DNA of 64,000 nt from Sphingomonas aerolata (GTDB lineage Bacteria; Pseudomonadota; Alphaproteobacteria; Sphingomonadales; Sphingomonadaceae). The notes under the pieces were generated by a model. The model searched no databases, was not told where the DNA came from, and was given only the letters and a program-made list of their open reading frames with translations. The stretch is from the NCBI RefSeq assembly GCF_003046295.1, contig NZ_PZZN01000001.1:558001-622000 (forward strand), written 5' to 3'. The translations under genes and the position numbers were made by a program. Every line of letters begins with the position of its first letter. The first letter of the stretch is position 1. Of the stretch, positions 54,773-62,979 are shown piece after piece.

Positions 54773-56944
54773 ATGCCGTTCCTGTTGTCTCGCCTCGCGC
54801 TCGCGGGGGCTATTCTGTCGCCTGTCTTCGCAGCACAAGTCCACGCCCAGTCCGTGCCGGATCCCGATACCAAGGACATCCTGATCGTCGGACAACATGC
54901 CCAGGATACGCTCACCACGCCGAATGCGACCGGCAGCCGCCTGGGGCTCACGCCGCTCGAGACTCCCGCGACGCTCTCGGTCATCGACGGCGCCACGATC
55001 CGCGCGCGCGGCGACCTGTCGGTAATCGACGCGACGAGCCGCGCACCGGGCATCAGCAACGCGGGCAATCCCGGCAATGGCGGCACCGCACTCGCCGCGC
55101 GGGGGTTCAGCGGTCAGGGCTCCGTACTCCAGCTGATCGACGGCATCAGGCTGTTCCCGGCTGCCGGCACGATCACCTTTCCGAACGATCCGTGGATGGT
55201 CGAGCGGATCGACATCCTGAACGGCCCAGCCTCGGTGCTCTACGGCCAGGGCGCACTGGGCGGTGCGGTGAATGTCCTGATGCGCAAACCCGATACGCAG
55301 CGGACGCATGTGGAGGGCGAGATCGGCTATGGGTCGCAGGACAGCTTCCATCTCGCGGCAGGCGCAGGGGGGCCGATCACCGAGCGCCTCTCCTACCGCA
55401 TAGACGGCAGCTATCGCCGATCGGACGGCTATGTCGATCGCGGCCAGTCGCGCAGCCATGCCGTGTCGGGCACGCTGCGCTGGGCACCGACCGACACGCT
55501 CGTCGTCACCGCGCGGGACGATTATGGCGACCAGAAGCCGATGCGCTATTTCGGCACGCCGCTGATCGACGGTCGGCTCGACGACCGCATCCGGGAACGC
55601 AACTACAACACACGCGACGGCGTCATCCGCTACCGCGACAACCGCACCAGCCTGCAGGTCGACTGGACGCCGAGCGATGCGGTCACCGTCAGCAACCAGG
55701 CCTATCGCCTCACCTCCAAACGCTCCTGGCTCAATCTCGAAACCTATTGCTGGATCGCCGCGGACGGCGTCTGCGCCAACGGCAGCGGCAACACCGGCAC
55801 TCCGGGCGGCATCCTGCGCACCGACATGACCGGCATCGTCCACGACCAGACGCAATGGGGCGATCAGGGGAGCGTGACGTTCAGAACGGGCATCGCCGAT
55901 GGCGTCGGCAACGACCTTGTCATGGGCTTCGACGTCAACCTCATCAAACTGACCTATTCGCACAATTTCGGGTCTGATCCCCAGGTTTCGGACGTCGATC
56001 CCTTCGCGTTCGATCCCGGTCTGATCATCGACACGCAAGGCATCGCACCGCGCTATCGCACACGCACCAACGAATATGCGGTCTTTGCCGAGGACCGGCT
56101 TAAGCTCGGCACGCACGTCTCGATCGTCGGTGGCGTCCGCTTCGAGCGCGACACGATCCGCCGCTGGTCGATCGACTATCCGGGCGGCACCGGCACCGAG
56201 ACGTTCGTGCTCGCCAAGCAACTGCACAATCTGACCTGGCGGGTCGGGAGCGTCTATCAGCCGATCACGACGGTGTCGCTCTATGCGCAATATGCCACCG
56301 GCGTGGACCCGCTGGGGACGCTGACGACCTATTCGACCGGGCAGGTGCAGTTCAGCAACGCGGTCGGCGACCAGGTCGAGGTCGGCGCCAAGGCGGTGTT
56401 CCTCGACGGTCGCGGCACCGCCACCCTCGCCGCCTACCGCATCGTCAAGAAGCGCCTGCTGGCGCAGCTGACCCCGACGAGCCCGGTCGAGCAGGTAGGC
56501 CAGCGATCGGCCAGGGGTATCGAGGCCGCGGTATCGCTCGATCTGCCTTACGGTGTCGGGATCGATGCGAACGGCAGCGTGCTCGACGCGACGTTCGACG
56601 ACTTCGTCTCCAGCGACACGCGCTTTGACGGCAATACCCCGCCGGACGTGCCCGAGACGCTCGCCAATCTCTGGCTGCGCTGGAACGCGACGCGTGCGCT
56701 CCAAGCACGCGCCGGGCTGCGCTACGTTGGACGACGCTATTCAGACAATGCGAACAGCTTCCGCGTCCCCAGCTACACCATGGTCGATGCAACGCTCTCC
56801 TATGCAGTGACGCCACGGCTCGCGGTCGACATCCACGGCTACAACCTGTTCGACCGCAACTACGCGATCAGCACGTACAATAACCATCAATGGGTCCTCG
56901 GCCGTCCCCGCGCGGTCGACGTCTCGCTTCGCGTCGGCTTCTAG
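54773..56944 (+). CDS. TonB-dependent outer membrane receptor under B12 riboswitch control
   Basis: 723 aa from ATG 54773, GGGGGA eight bases ahead; longer in-frame starts lie inside the riboswitch. Signal peptide to VHAQ, plug domain (ATLSVIDGATIRARGDLSV, RGFSGQGSVLQLIDGIRLF, ERIDILNGPASVLYGQGALGG), and a 22-strand barrel ending in the usual aromatic VDVSLRVGF. The barrel looks like siderophore-type receptors rather than BtuB. The riboswitch upstream implies it imports cobalamin or a corrinoid. Confidence 0.93.
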   Translation: MPFLLSRLALAGAILSPVFAAQVHAQSVPDPDTKDILIVGQHAQDTLTTPNATGSRLGLTPLETPATLSVIDGATIRARGDLSVIDATSRAPGISNAGNPGNGGTALAARGFSGQGSVLQLIDGIRLFPAAGTITFPNDPWMVERIDILNGPASVLYGQGALGGAVNVLMRKPDTQRTHVEGEIGYGSQDSFHLAAGAGGPITERLSYRIDGSYRRSDGYVDRGQSRSHAVSGTLRWAPTDTLVVTARDDYGDQKPMRYFGTPLIDGRLDDRIRERNYNTRDGVIRYRDNRTSLQVDWTPSDAVTVSNQAYRLTSKRSWLNLETYCWIAADGVCANGSGNTGTPGGILRTDMTGIVHDQTQWGDQGSVTFRTGIADGVGNDLVMGFDVNLIKLTYSHNFGSDPQVSDVDPFAFDPGLIIDTQGIAPRYRTRTNEYAVFAEDRLKLGTHVSIVGGVRFERDTIRRWSIDYPGGTGTETFVLAKQLHNLTWRVGSVYQPITTVSLYAQYATGVDPLGTLTTYSTGQVQFSNAVGDQVEVGAKAVFLDGRGTATLAAYRIVKKRLLAQLTPTSPVEQVGQRSARGIEAAVSLDLPYGVGIDANGSVLDATFDDFVSSDTRFDGNTPPDVPETLANLWLRWNATRALQARAGLRYVGRRYSDNANSFRVPSYTMVDATLSYAVTPRLAVDIHGYNLFDRNYAISTYNNHQWVLGRPRAVDVSLRVGF

Positions 56945-56955
56945 CGCGCCCCGCG

Positions 56956-56984
56956 GCCGGCAGCCCTTGGGACGGGCCGCCGGC
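56956..56984 (+). terminator. Possible hairpin terminator after the TonB receptor
   Basis: GCCGGC-A-GCCC (56956-56966) pairs with GGGC-C-GCCGGC (56974-56984) around a 7-nt loop. Strong GC stem but no T-run follows, so termination may be Rho-dependent or the hairpin may only stabilise the transcript. Confidence 0.4.
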
Positions 56985-57071
56985 GATGTCGCCCCCCGGG
57001 AAAACCCCGGATAGCCGGTCGCGCGCGCGTCCGCCTAAGCCGCATGGCCACCCCATGAGGAGACATTGCGC

Positions 57072-58202
57072 ATGCCGTTTTACCGGGCTTCCGAGCTGTT
57101 TACCCTGCGTCCCGTGCCGCCCACGCTCGGCAAGCCAGCATGGATGAACCTGCGCGCCGTGCCGCGGGCACCCTGGGCGGGGGAGCCGGAGGCACTGCGC
57201 GGGCCCGGCATCTACGGCATGTTCCATGACGACCGGCTCGTCTATGTCGGCCTATATGCCGGCAAGGCCGAGCGGCCCTTTGGCGGATCGGTCCTCGAGC
57301 GCTGGGAGAAGCACGTCACCTATCAGACGCTGCGCTCGCCCTATGTCACCTTCGCCCGTCGACATCTCAAGCAACTGCATGCGCTCGCCGCCGCAGAGCC
57401 CAACGGACCGATCGAGACGATCGTCGCGATGCTGGCACTGAACGGCGATGAAAGCCCGCTTCTCCAGCGCAAGGGCGGCAGCTGCACCTTCGCCAAGGCG
57501 CAGCTCGCGGCTGCACACTGGGATGTGTTCGGGCCGGGGAACGAGGCCACGATGCTCGATCACCTCGGCTTCACCTATCTCCAATTGCCGCGCGACCTGG
57601 CCGCGACCGTTCTCCCCGAGCCCGGGCAGCGGCCGAGCGCATGGGTGAAGAAGCATTGGCTGGCGCCGATCGAGCGGGATCTCATTGCCGCGTTCATGCC
57701 GCCCTGCAACGACGGCACCGAACCCGGCGACGCGCCAGCGGTCGATCCGGTCGCGTTCGAGGAGCGGCTCGCCCGGCTGCTCGCCGACCGCCCCGCACCC
57801 GCCGTCGAGGATCTGGCCGGAGAGAGCGAGGCCGACGATGAAACCGACGGCGACGAGGAAGCGCTGCGCACCGAACCGACCGCCGCACCGAACGAGCGCG
57901 AGGCGCTGCTCGACGATCTCGCCCGGCTCTGCCCCGGCGCGCTGGAGGTCTATTACACCGGCGTTCCCGATCTGCGCATCCGGCCGCGCTCGCACACACG
58001 CGTGCTGCTGGACGTCTTTGCACATGGCGGTGGGCTCGCCTGCCGGACCAAGGCAAGCGTGGCGGCCTGCCGCGCGCTCGGCTTCGATGCGCACGACGCG
58101 CCGGCGGGCAAGTCTATGAGCGCGGCGTTTCCGATCGACCTGTCCCGCCACTCCGCGGCGGATCTGTTCGCAGTCGCCGGTGCTGCCCTCCCCGGCGACT
58201 GA
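57072..58202 (+). CDS. GIY-YIG-like protein, unknown function
   Basis: 376 aa from ATG 57072 (GAGGAGA upstream). Residues 46-60 read GIYGMFHDDRLVYVG, a GIY-YIG nuclease start (GIY, nine residues, YVG), with R77 in LERWEKH and an acidic residue in GNEATMLDHLGF as possible catalytic partners. Middle is acidic (ESEADDETDGDEE, residues about 255-270). The C-terminal 110 residues form a separate domain (VYYTGVPDLRIRPRSHTRVLLD, LACRTKASVAACRALGFDA). No family recalled. Stands alone between a receptor and a small membrane gene, with no defence or repair neighbours. Confidence 0.75.
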   Translation: MPFYRASELFTLRPVPPTLGKPAWMNLRAVPRAPWAGEPEALRGPGIYGMFHDDRLVYVGLYAGKAERPFGGSVLERWEKHVTYQTLRSPYVTFARRHLKQLHALAAAEPNGPIETIVAMLALNGDESPLLQRKGGSCTFAKAQLAAAHWDVFGPGNEATMLDHLGFTYLQLPRDLAATVLPEPGQRPSAWVKKHWLAPIERDLIAAFMPPCNDGTEPGDAPAVDPVAFEERLARLLADRPAPAVEDLAGESEADDETDGDEEALRTEPTAAPNEREALLDDLARLCPGALEVYYTGVPDLRIRPRSHTRVLLDVFAHGGGLACRTKASVAACRALGFDAHDAPAGKSMSAAFPIDLSRHSAADLFAVAGAALPGD

Positions 58203-58232
58203 CCCGCCGGCCCTGGGGCCGACAAGCCCGTG

Positions 58233-58275
58233 ATCGCCTGCCCTGACGAGCGACAAGCCCGTCAGGGCAGGCGAT
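58233..58275. repeat. 16-bp perfect hairpin with flanking direct repeats
   Basis: ATCGCCTGCCCTGACG (58233-58248) is a perfect reverse complement of 58260-58275, with an 11-nt loop. The 11-mer GACAAGCCCGT occurs twice (58221-58231 and 58252-58262). Sits after the GIY-YIG gene, facing the convergent small membrane gene, so it may end transcription from either side; no T-run is present. Confidence 0.55.
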
Positions 58276-58320
58276 GCCCCGCTACCCAGACCTTCCGGTT
58301 CCGCGTCTAGTCGCGGTCAT

Positions 58321-58605
58321 CTATGAATCGCTCCAGCGTTTGGCCCCCCACAGGATCAGATCGCGGCCGACGAATATGACGCACACGTCGCCGATGGCAA
58401 ACGCCAGGCCTAGCCATGTCCATCCATGGGATAGCAGCAATGCGGGCCACGCGACGGCGAGCACGATCAGCAGCACGCCGATCGGCCGCGTCAGGCGGTT
58501 CCACCACCGCCGCGGCACGACCTGATGGCTGTAGACGATGACGCTGCCATTCTCCTGGTACCAGAGCTCGCGCACCGCGTGAATCGGATCAGGTCCTTCC
58601 GTCAT
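58321..58605 (-). CDS. Small membrane protein, 94 aa, unknown
   Basis: N-terminal soluble part with aromatic residues (VRELWYQENGSVIVYSHQVV), then two membrane helices at about residues 42-62 and 65-85 and a basic C-terminal tail (WGAKRWSDS). No family known to me. Divergent from the MASE1 histidine kinase gene. Confidence 0.65.
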   Translation of the reverse strand: MTEGPDPIHAVRELWYQENGSVIVYSHQVVPRRWWNRLTRPIGVLLIVLAVAWPALLLSHGWTWLGLAFAIGDVCVIFVGRDLILWGAKRWSDS

Positions 58606-58778
58606 CGTACGGCTGCGCCCGTTACGCGGTGACGATTCCGCGATCGCGAGACACTATGGGCTGGCATCGATATATTCCCGGGGCTGGCTCACGATCATCA
58701 TGGCCATCGCCGCCGCGCCGAAAACCCGGGAATTTCCCCGATGGCCTATCGGCGCCGGATGCGGCTAGGCAGCCCTCA

Positions 58779-60389
58779 ATGCCGCTGCCTCCCTCTCCGC
58801 CCCGCCTCTCGATCGGTGCCGTAGCCGGCAAAACAGTGCCACGACTGGCCGACCTTCCCTGGCTCATCGGCTATGCAGCGGCGTTCGCGGCCGCGCACCA
58901 GGCCGCGGCAGGCTGGGGCGGTCAGGGCTTCTACTCGCTGCTCTATCCCGCCGCGGGCGTCAGGCTGGCGCTGCTGTGGAGCCGTGGCCCGCGGCTGACG
59001 CTGGCGGTGATGGCGACGGAACTGATCGTGCAGACGATCGCCGGCATCATCGTTCCGGGCCAGGCCGGCTGGCTGACCGCGGCAAACGGCGTCGCCCGGC
59101 CCGCGCTGACCTATGGCATCGTCGTCTGGCTGGTCCGCCACGTCGCGGCGCGGTCGCAATCGAGCCTCGGCGTCGCGCCGATGCCGCTCGGCCTCGCCGC
59201 AGTCACCGCGCCGGTCGCGGCGACCATGGCGGCGCTGCCCTGGACCTTGTTCAGTCCCGAATTGACGGGCGTCTCGGGCCTTCGTCAGACGGTGGCATCG
59301 CTGACGGGCTTTGTCGTCGGCGACCTGCTCGGCGTGTTGCTGATCGCCCCGCCCTTGCTCTGGGTGGTCCATGCTTGGCAGTACCGGCCGCGGGCATTGC
59401 ACCGTCCGACGCTGCGCCAGCTTGCCGGACTGGCCGAAGCGGCCGTCGTCCTCGGCGCAGCGATCGCCGCGAGCACGCTGCTGGCGGAGATCGGGCTGGG
59501 CGTCCCCGCCGCCCCGGCGCTGCTCGCGGTCGCCTGGATCGGTTTGCGTTTCGGCCGCACCGCAGGCTGGTGCGCGATCGTGATCGTGGCGGCGATCGTC
59601 CTGCCCTTTACCGCGACCGACCTGCCCGTCGCCGAACGGCTCGCCTTGCACATGAGCCTCGCATCGATCGTCGTCGTCGGCTACCTCGCCGGCAGCTTCG
59701 CCGATGCGCAGGCGCGGGCCCAGAGCGACCTGTCGCGCCGCGACCGCATGCTGTTCCAGGCGGAACGGCTGAAGACGTTGCGCGCCATGTCGGTAGCGGT
59801 GATCCACGAGATCAGCCAGCCGCTTTCGACGCTGGCGATCGAGGCCAAGCACCTGCACGAGATCACCGTCGCCGCCGATCCGGACATCGCCCAGACCGCT
59901 GCGCTGATCGACCGCAAGGCGGCGGCGCTGTCCACGCTGGTCCGCCGGCTGCGTCGTTTCGGCGGTCGATCGGTCGACGAACCCAGCGCCCTGCCCCTGT
60001 CCGCGCTGGTCGAGACCGTCACGGCATTGACCCGTGCCGAGGCCAGGGCGGCGCGGGTCGTGGTGGAGGTGTCGCCCATCGATCCCGACCTGGTCGTCTT
60101 CGGCCAGGAGATTGAGCTCGCGCAGGCGGTGGTCAATCTGGTCCGCAATGCGGTGCAGGCGTGCGACGGTCGTGTCGCGCTCTCCGCCCATCAGAACGAC
60201 GACCGGGTCGTGGTCATGGTCGCGAACCGCTGCCCCGATCGGCGGGAAGCACGCCCCGGCATGGGCGTCGGGGCGCTCGTGGCGCGGGCGATCGTCGAAG
60301 CCCATGGCGGCACGGTGGAGCGTGTCACGCACGCCGACGGCACCATCTGCGCGACGCTATCCCTCCCGCGCCCCGGAGCCGAGACATGA
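58779..60389 (+). CDS. MASE1-type membrane sensor histidine kinase
   Basis: 536 aa from ATG 58779. About eight membrane helices (residues 30-295) with the MASE1 layout (LLYPAAGVRLALLWSRGPR, GDLLGVLLIAPPLL), then HisKA HEISQPLSTLAIEAK with His343 as phospho-acceptor, and a HATPase part with NLVRNAVQAC and MGVGALVARAIVEAHGG. No PAS sensor domain, so the membrane part probably senses the signal. The ATGA overlap with the next gene shows the pair works as a two-component system. Confidence 0.9.
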   Translation: MPLPPSPPRLSIGAVAGKTVPRLADLPWLIGYAAAFAAAHQAAAGWGGQGFYSLLYPAAGVRLALLWSRGPRLTLAVMATELIVQTIAGIIVPGQAGWLTAANGVARPALTYGIVVWLVRHVAARSQSSLGVAPMPLGLAAVTAPVAATMAALPWTLFSPELTGVSGLRQTVASLTGFVVGDLLGVLLIAPPLLWVVHAWQYRPRALHRPTLRQLAGLAEAAVVLGAAIAASTLLAEIGLGVPAAPALLAVAWIGLRFGRTAGWCAIVIVAAIVLPFTATDLPVAERLALHMSLASIVVVGYLAGSFADAQARAQSDLSRRDRMLFQAERLKTLRAMSVAVIHEISQPLSTLAIEAKHLHEITVAADPDIAQTAALIDRKAAALSTLVRRLRRFGGRSVDEPSALPLSALVETVTALTRAEARAARVVVEVSPIDPDLVVFGQEIELAQAVVNLVRNAVQACDGRVALSAHQNDDRVVVMVANRCPDRREARPGMGVGALVARAIVEAHGGTVERVTHADGTICATLSLPRPGAET

Positions 60390-60982
60390 CACTCCCCGCC
60401 AATCAGCCGGATCGTGCCGCCGTCTATGTCGTCGATGACGACCATGACCTGGGCGCGGCTGTCGCACGGCTGCTCTGCCGTCACGGTCATGCCGCCGAAC
60501 CCTTTCTCGACCCGGTCATGCTGCTGTCGGTCTATGCCGAAGCACCGGCGCTGTGCATCGTCACCGACATCATGATGGGCGACCTCGACGGCTTCGGCTT
60601 TGCCGACCGCGTGCGAATGATCGACCCCGCGGTTGCGATCGTCTTCATGACCGCGTGGCCGACGACCGCGAATGCCGTGGATTCGGTGCGGCGCTATGGC
60701 GGCCTCGATTATCTGGAAAAGCCGCTCGACGAGACACGCCTCCTCAGCGCGGTCGACGAGGGGGTCGCATGGTCCCGGCGCCAACGCAGCATCCGCGCAC
60801 GAACCGCAGCCCTGTCGGCGCGCGAACGTCAGGTGTTCGACCTGCTCGTGCAGGGACATAGCAACAAGGCCGTTGCCGACATCCTCGGGCTCAGCCCCAA
60901 GACGGTCGAAGATCACCGCGCCGCCATCGTCGCCAAGACCGGCACCAACGGTCTTGCCCAGTTGATCGCGCTCGCGCGGTGA
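60386..60982 (+). CDS. FixJ/NarL-type response regulator
   Basis: 198 aa from the ATG overlapping the kinase stop. Receiver with VYVVDDDHDLG, Asp61 in IVTDIMMGDLDGF, MTAWPTT and EKPLDETRL; then a LuxR-type helix-turn-helix LSARERQVFDLLVQGHSNKAVADILGLSPKTVEDHRAA, given here in parts at residues 141-180. Cognate of the MASE1 kinase. Ends in TGA that overlaps a possible GTG start of the next small gene. Confidence 0.95.
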   Translation: MTLPANQPDRAAVYVVDDDHDLGAAVARLLCRHGHAAEPFLDPVMLLSVYAEAPALCIVTDIMMGDLDGFGFADRVRMIDPAVAIVFMTAWPTTANAVDSVRRYGGLDYLEKPLDETRLLSAVDEGVAWSRRQRSIRARTAALSARERQVFDLLVQGHSNKAVADILGLSPKTVEDHRAAIVAKTGTNGLAQLIALAR

Positions 60983-61005
60983 CCGCATCCTTTGACGGAG
61001 GTTTC

Positions 61006-61377
61006 ATGCCGACCACCACGGCGATCGACGAGACGATGATCGAACGAGCCATTCTCGATTTGCTCAAGACCCGCCGCGAGATCTATCCGTCGCATATCGT
61101 CGGCGAATTGCGGCGCAGCCATGCCGGACTGCCGTTGGACCGCACGCGCGACGTGCTCGAGCGCCTTTTCATCGAACGACGCGTCGCACGATTATGGCAT
61201 CGCTACATGCTCCCGGCGGACGTCGAGCCGGTCCGCGCCAAGTGGCTCGGCCTGATCGAACGCCAGGCCGAACGGATCGACGCGGTCGCGGTCGATCCCG
61301 CAACGTCGCGCGACGCGCGGGATCTCGTGATGCGCTGGGACGGATGGTCGATGGAGGGGTGTGATTTTGCCGCCTGA
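61006..61377 (+). CDS. Small winged-helix-like protein in the DUF2779 unit
   Basis: 123 aa from ATG 61006, preceded by an ideal GGAGG; GTG 60979 overlapping the regulator stop is an alternative. Helix-rich start (ETMIERAILDLLKTRREIYPSHIVGELRRSHA) and LDRTRDVLERLFIERRVARLWHRYM resemble a winged-helix DNA-binding fold. No Cys pairs, no signal. Overlaps the DUF2779 gene by 17 bp. Function unknown. Confidence 0.7.
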   Translation: MPTTTAIDETMIERAILDLLKTRREIYPSHIVGELRRSHAGLPLDRTRDVLERLFIERRVARLWHRYMLPADVEPVRAKWLGLIERQAERIDAVAVDPATSRDARDLVMRWDGWSMEGCDFAA

Positions 61378-62842
61378 CACGCTCTCGCCATCGCGCCTCG
61401 CCGCGTTCGAGCGTTGCCCGCGGCAATTGTGGCTGATGACGTTTCGGCCCGACAGCGCAGGCTCGGCGGACGATGCCGCCGATCGTCGGGCGACCGCGCA
61501 TGCGATTGCTGCCGAGGCGCGGCGGCAGATCCCTGACATGGTCATGATCGACCCCGCCTCCAGTCGATCGGCAGAGTCAGCAGCGACCGGCGCAGCGATT
61601 GCGACGCGCCAGACCATCGCGGGCGCGCAGTTCCTGCACGACGGCGTGCAGGCGATCGTCGATATCCTCGAACCGGATGGCGACGGCTGGCGCATCATTG
61701 CCGTTCGCGGTTCGACCAAGGCAAAGCCGGATCATCTCGCCGCGCTCGCGACTCAGGCCTGGGTCGCGGCCGCCAACGGCCTCCGCATCACATCGGTTCA
61801 CGTCCGCCACCTCGATCGCGACTTCACGCTGGACCGCTCGGGGGACCGCGGCGGGCTGTTCGTCGATACCGACGTGACCGCGCTGGTTGCGCCGATCGTG
61901 GCGACACAAGGCGCGCGCATCGGTGCGGCCAAGGCCTTGCTTACACAAAGCGAACCTGCGGCGATCGTCGGCGATCACTGCCACGCGCCGTACACCTGTG
62001 CCTTTACCGACTATTGCCACGCAGGTTTGCCGGCGGGTCCGTACTGGCCCGTGACGATCCTGCCGCGCGGCGCAGGCAAAGCGTTCCTGCGCCGCGGCAT
62101 CGACGACCTGACGCTCGTCCCAGTCGAGGATCTGCGCTCCGACACCGACCGCCGCGTCCACCGCGCCACGATGACCGGGCAGGTCGAGCATGACCCCGCG
62201 GGCGCTGCGCAGGTGATGGCCGGCTGGTCGTATCCGCGCACCTGGCTGGACTTCGAAACCGTCAGCGACGCGGTGCCGGTCTGGCCCGGCTGCTCGCCCT
62301 ATGAGCAGGTGCCGTTTCAATTCGTCGCGGATGTCGAAGCCGCGAACCACGGCATCGTACGACACGAGTTCCTCGACCTGAGCGGCGATGATCCGCGTCG
62401 CGCCTGTGCCGAGGCGCTTGCCGCACTGCCACGGACCGGCGCGGTCATCGCCTGGCACGCCCGTTTCGAACGCGACGTCGTGCTGCGCCTTGCGCATGCC
62501 TGCCCCGATCTCGCCGCCGTGCTCGACGATCTCGCCGCGCGCATCGTCGACCTGCTGCCCGTCACCCGCGACCATTGGTACCACCGGGACCAGCGCGGAA
62601 GCTGGTCGATCAAGGCGGTCCTGCCGACGATCGCACCGCATCTCGATTATGCCACGCTGGCGGTGCGCGACGGCGGCGACGCGGTCGCGGCGTATCGCGA
62701 GGCGGTCGACGTCGCATGTACGCCGGCGCGCCGCGCCGAACTTGATGCCGCCCTGCGCCTCTATTGCGGCCGGGATGTTGAGGCGATGCGGGTCGTTGCA
62801 GAACGGCTGATTGAACCGGGCCCGCCTTCCCCCGTTGCATAG
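61361..62842 (+). CDS. Cas4-like / DUF2779 protein with degraded nuclease motif
   Basis: 493 aa from GTG 61361 (TTG 61367 possible). N-terminal half is Cas4-like: SPSRLAAFERCPRQLWLM, then Asp101 in VDILEPDGDGW, and three Cys CHAPYTCAFTDYC, which with the early Cys could hold a [4Fe-4S] cluster. The expected E-V-K of the PD-(D/E)xK site reads A114-V-R116, so the nuclease is probably inactive. The C-terminal half is DUF2779, an RNase H-like exonuclease fold with TWLDFETVSD, AWHARFERDVV, RIVDLLPV and YCGRDVEAM supplying the acidic residues. Last gene of the two-component unit. Confidence 0.88.
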   Translation: MILPPDTLSPSRLAAFERCPRQLWLMTFRPDSAGSADDAADRRATAHAIAAEARRQIPDMVMIDPASSRSAESAATGAAIATRQTIAGAQFLHDGVQAIVDILEPDGDGWRIIAVRGSTKAKPDHLAALATQAWVAAANGLRITSVHVRHLDRDFTLDRSGDRGGLFVDTDVTALVAPIVATQGARIGAAKALLTQSEPAAIVGDHCHAPYTCAFTDYCHAGLPAGPYWPVTILPRGAGKAFLRRGIDDLTLVPVEDLRSDTDRRVHRATMTGQVEHDPAGAAQVMAGWSYPRTWLDFETVSDAVPVWPGCSPYEQVPFQFVADVEAANHGIVRHEFLDLSGDDPRRACAEALAALPRTGAVIAWHARFERDVVLRLAHACPDLAAVLDDLAARIVDLLPVTRDHWYHRDQRGSWSIKAVLPTIAPHLDYATLAVRDGGDAVAAYREAVDVACTPARRAELDAALRLYCGRDVEAMRVVAERLIEPGPPSPVA

Positions 62843-62979
62843 ACACGTTCAGGGCCCGCTTGCCACCGAACCGTTGCGTCTTCGGCTATCCAATTTGCGT
62901 ATCAAACCGGAGGCTTCGGGATTGACCTGATGACGAGAAACCGTCAGCGTTAGCGCTACCATAAAAGAGAGGATGTCCT

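Noticed and set aside
54550..55977. Second-frame open reading across the riboswitch and TonB receptor
   Set aside because: Begins inside the riboswitch and has no protein features; the receptor frame is clearly coding.
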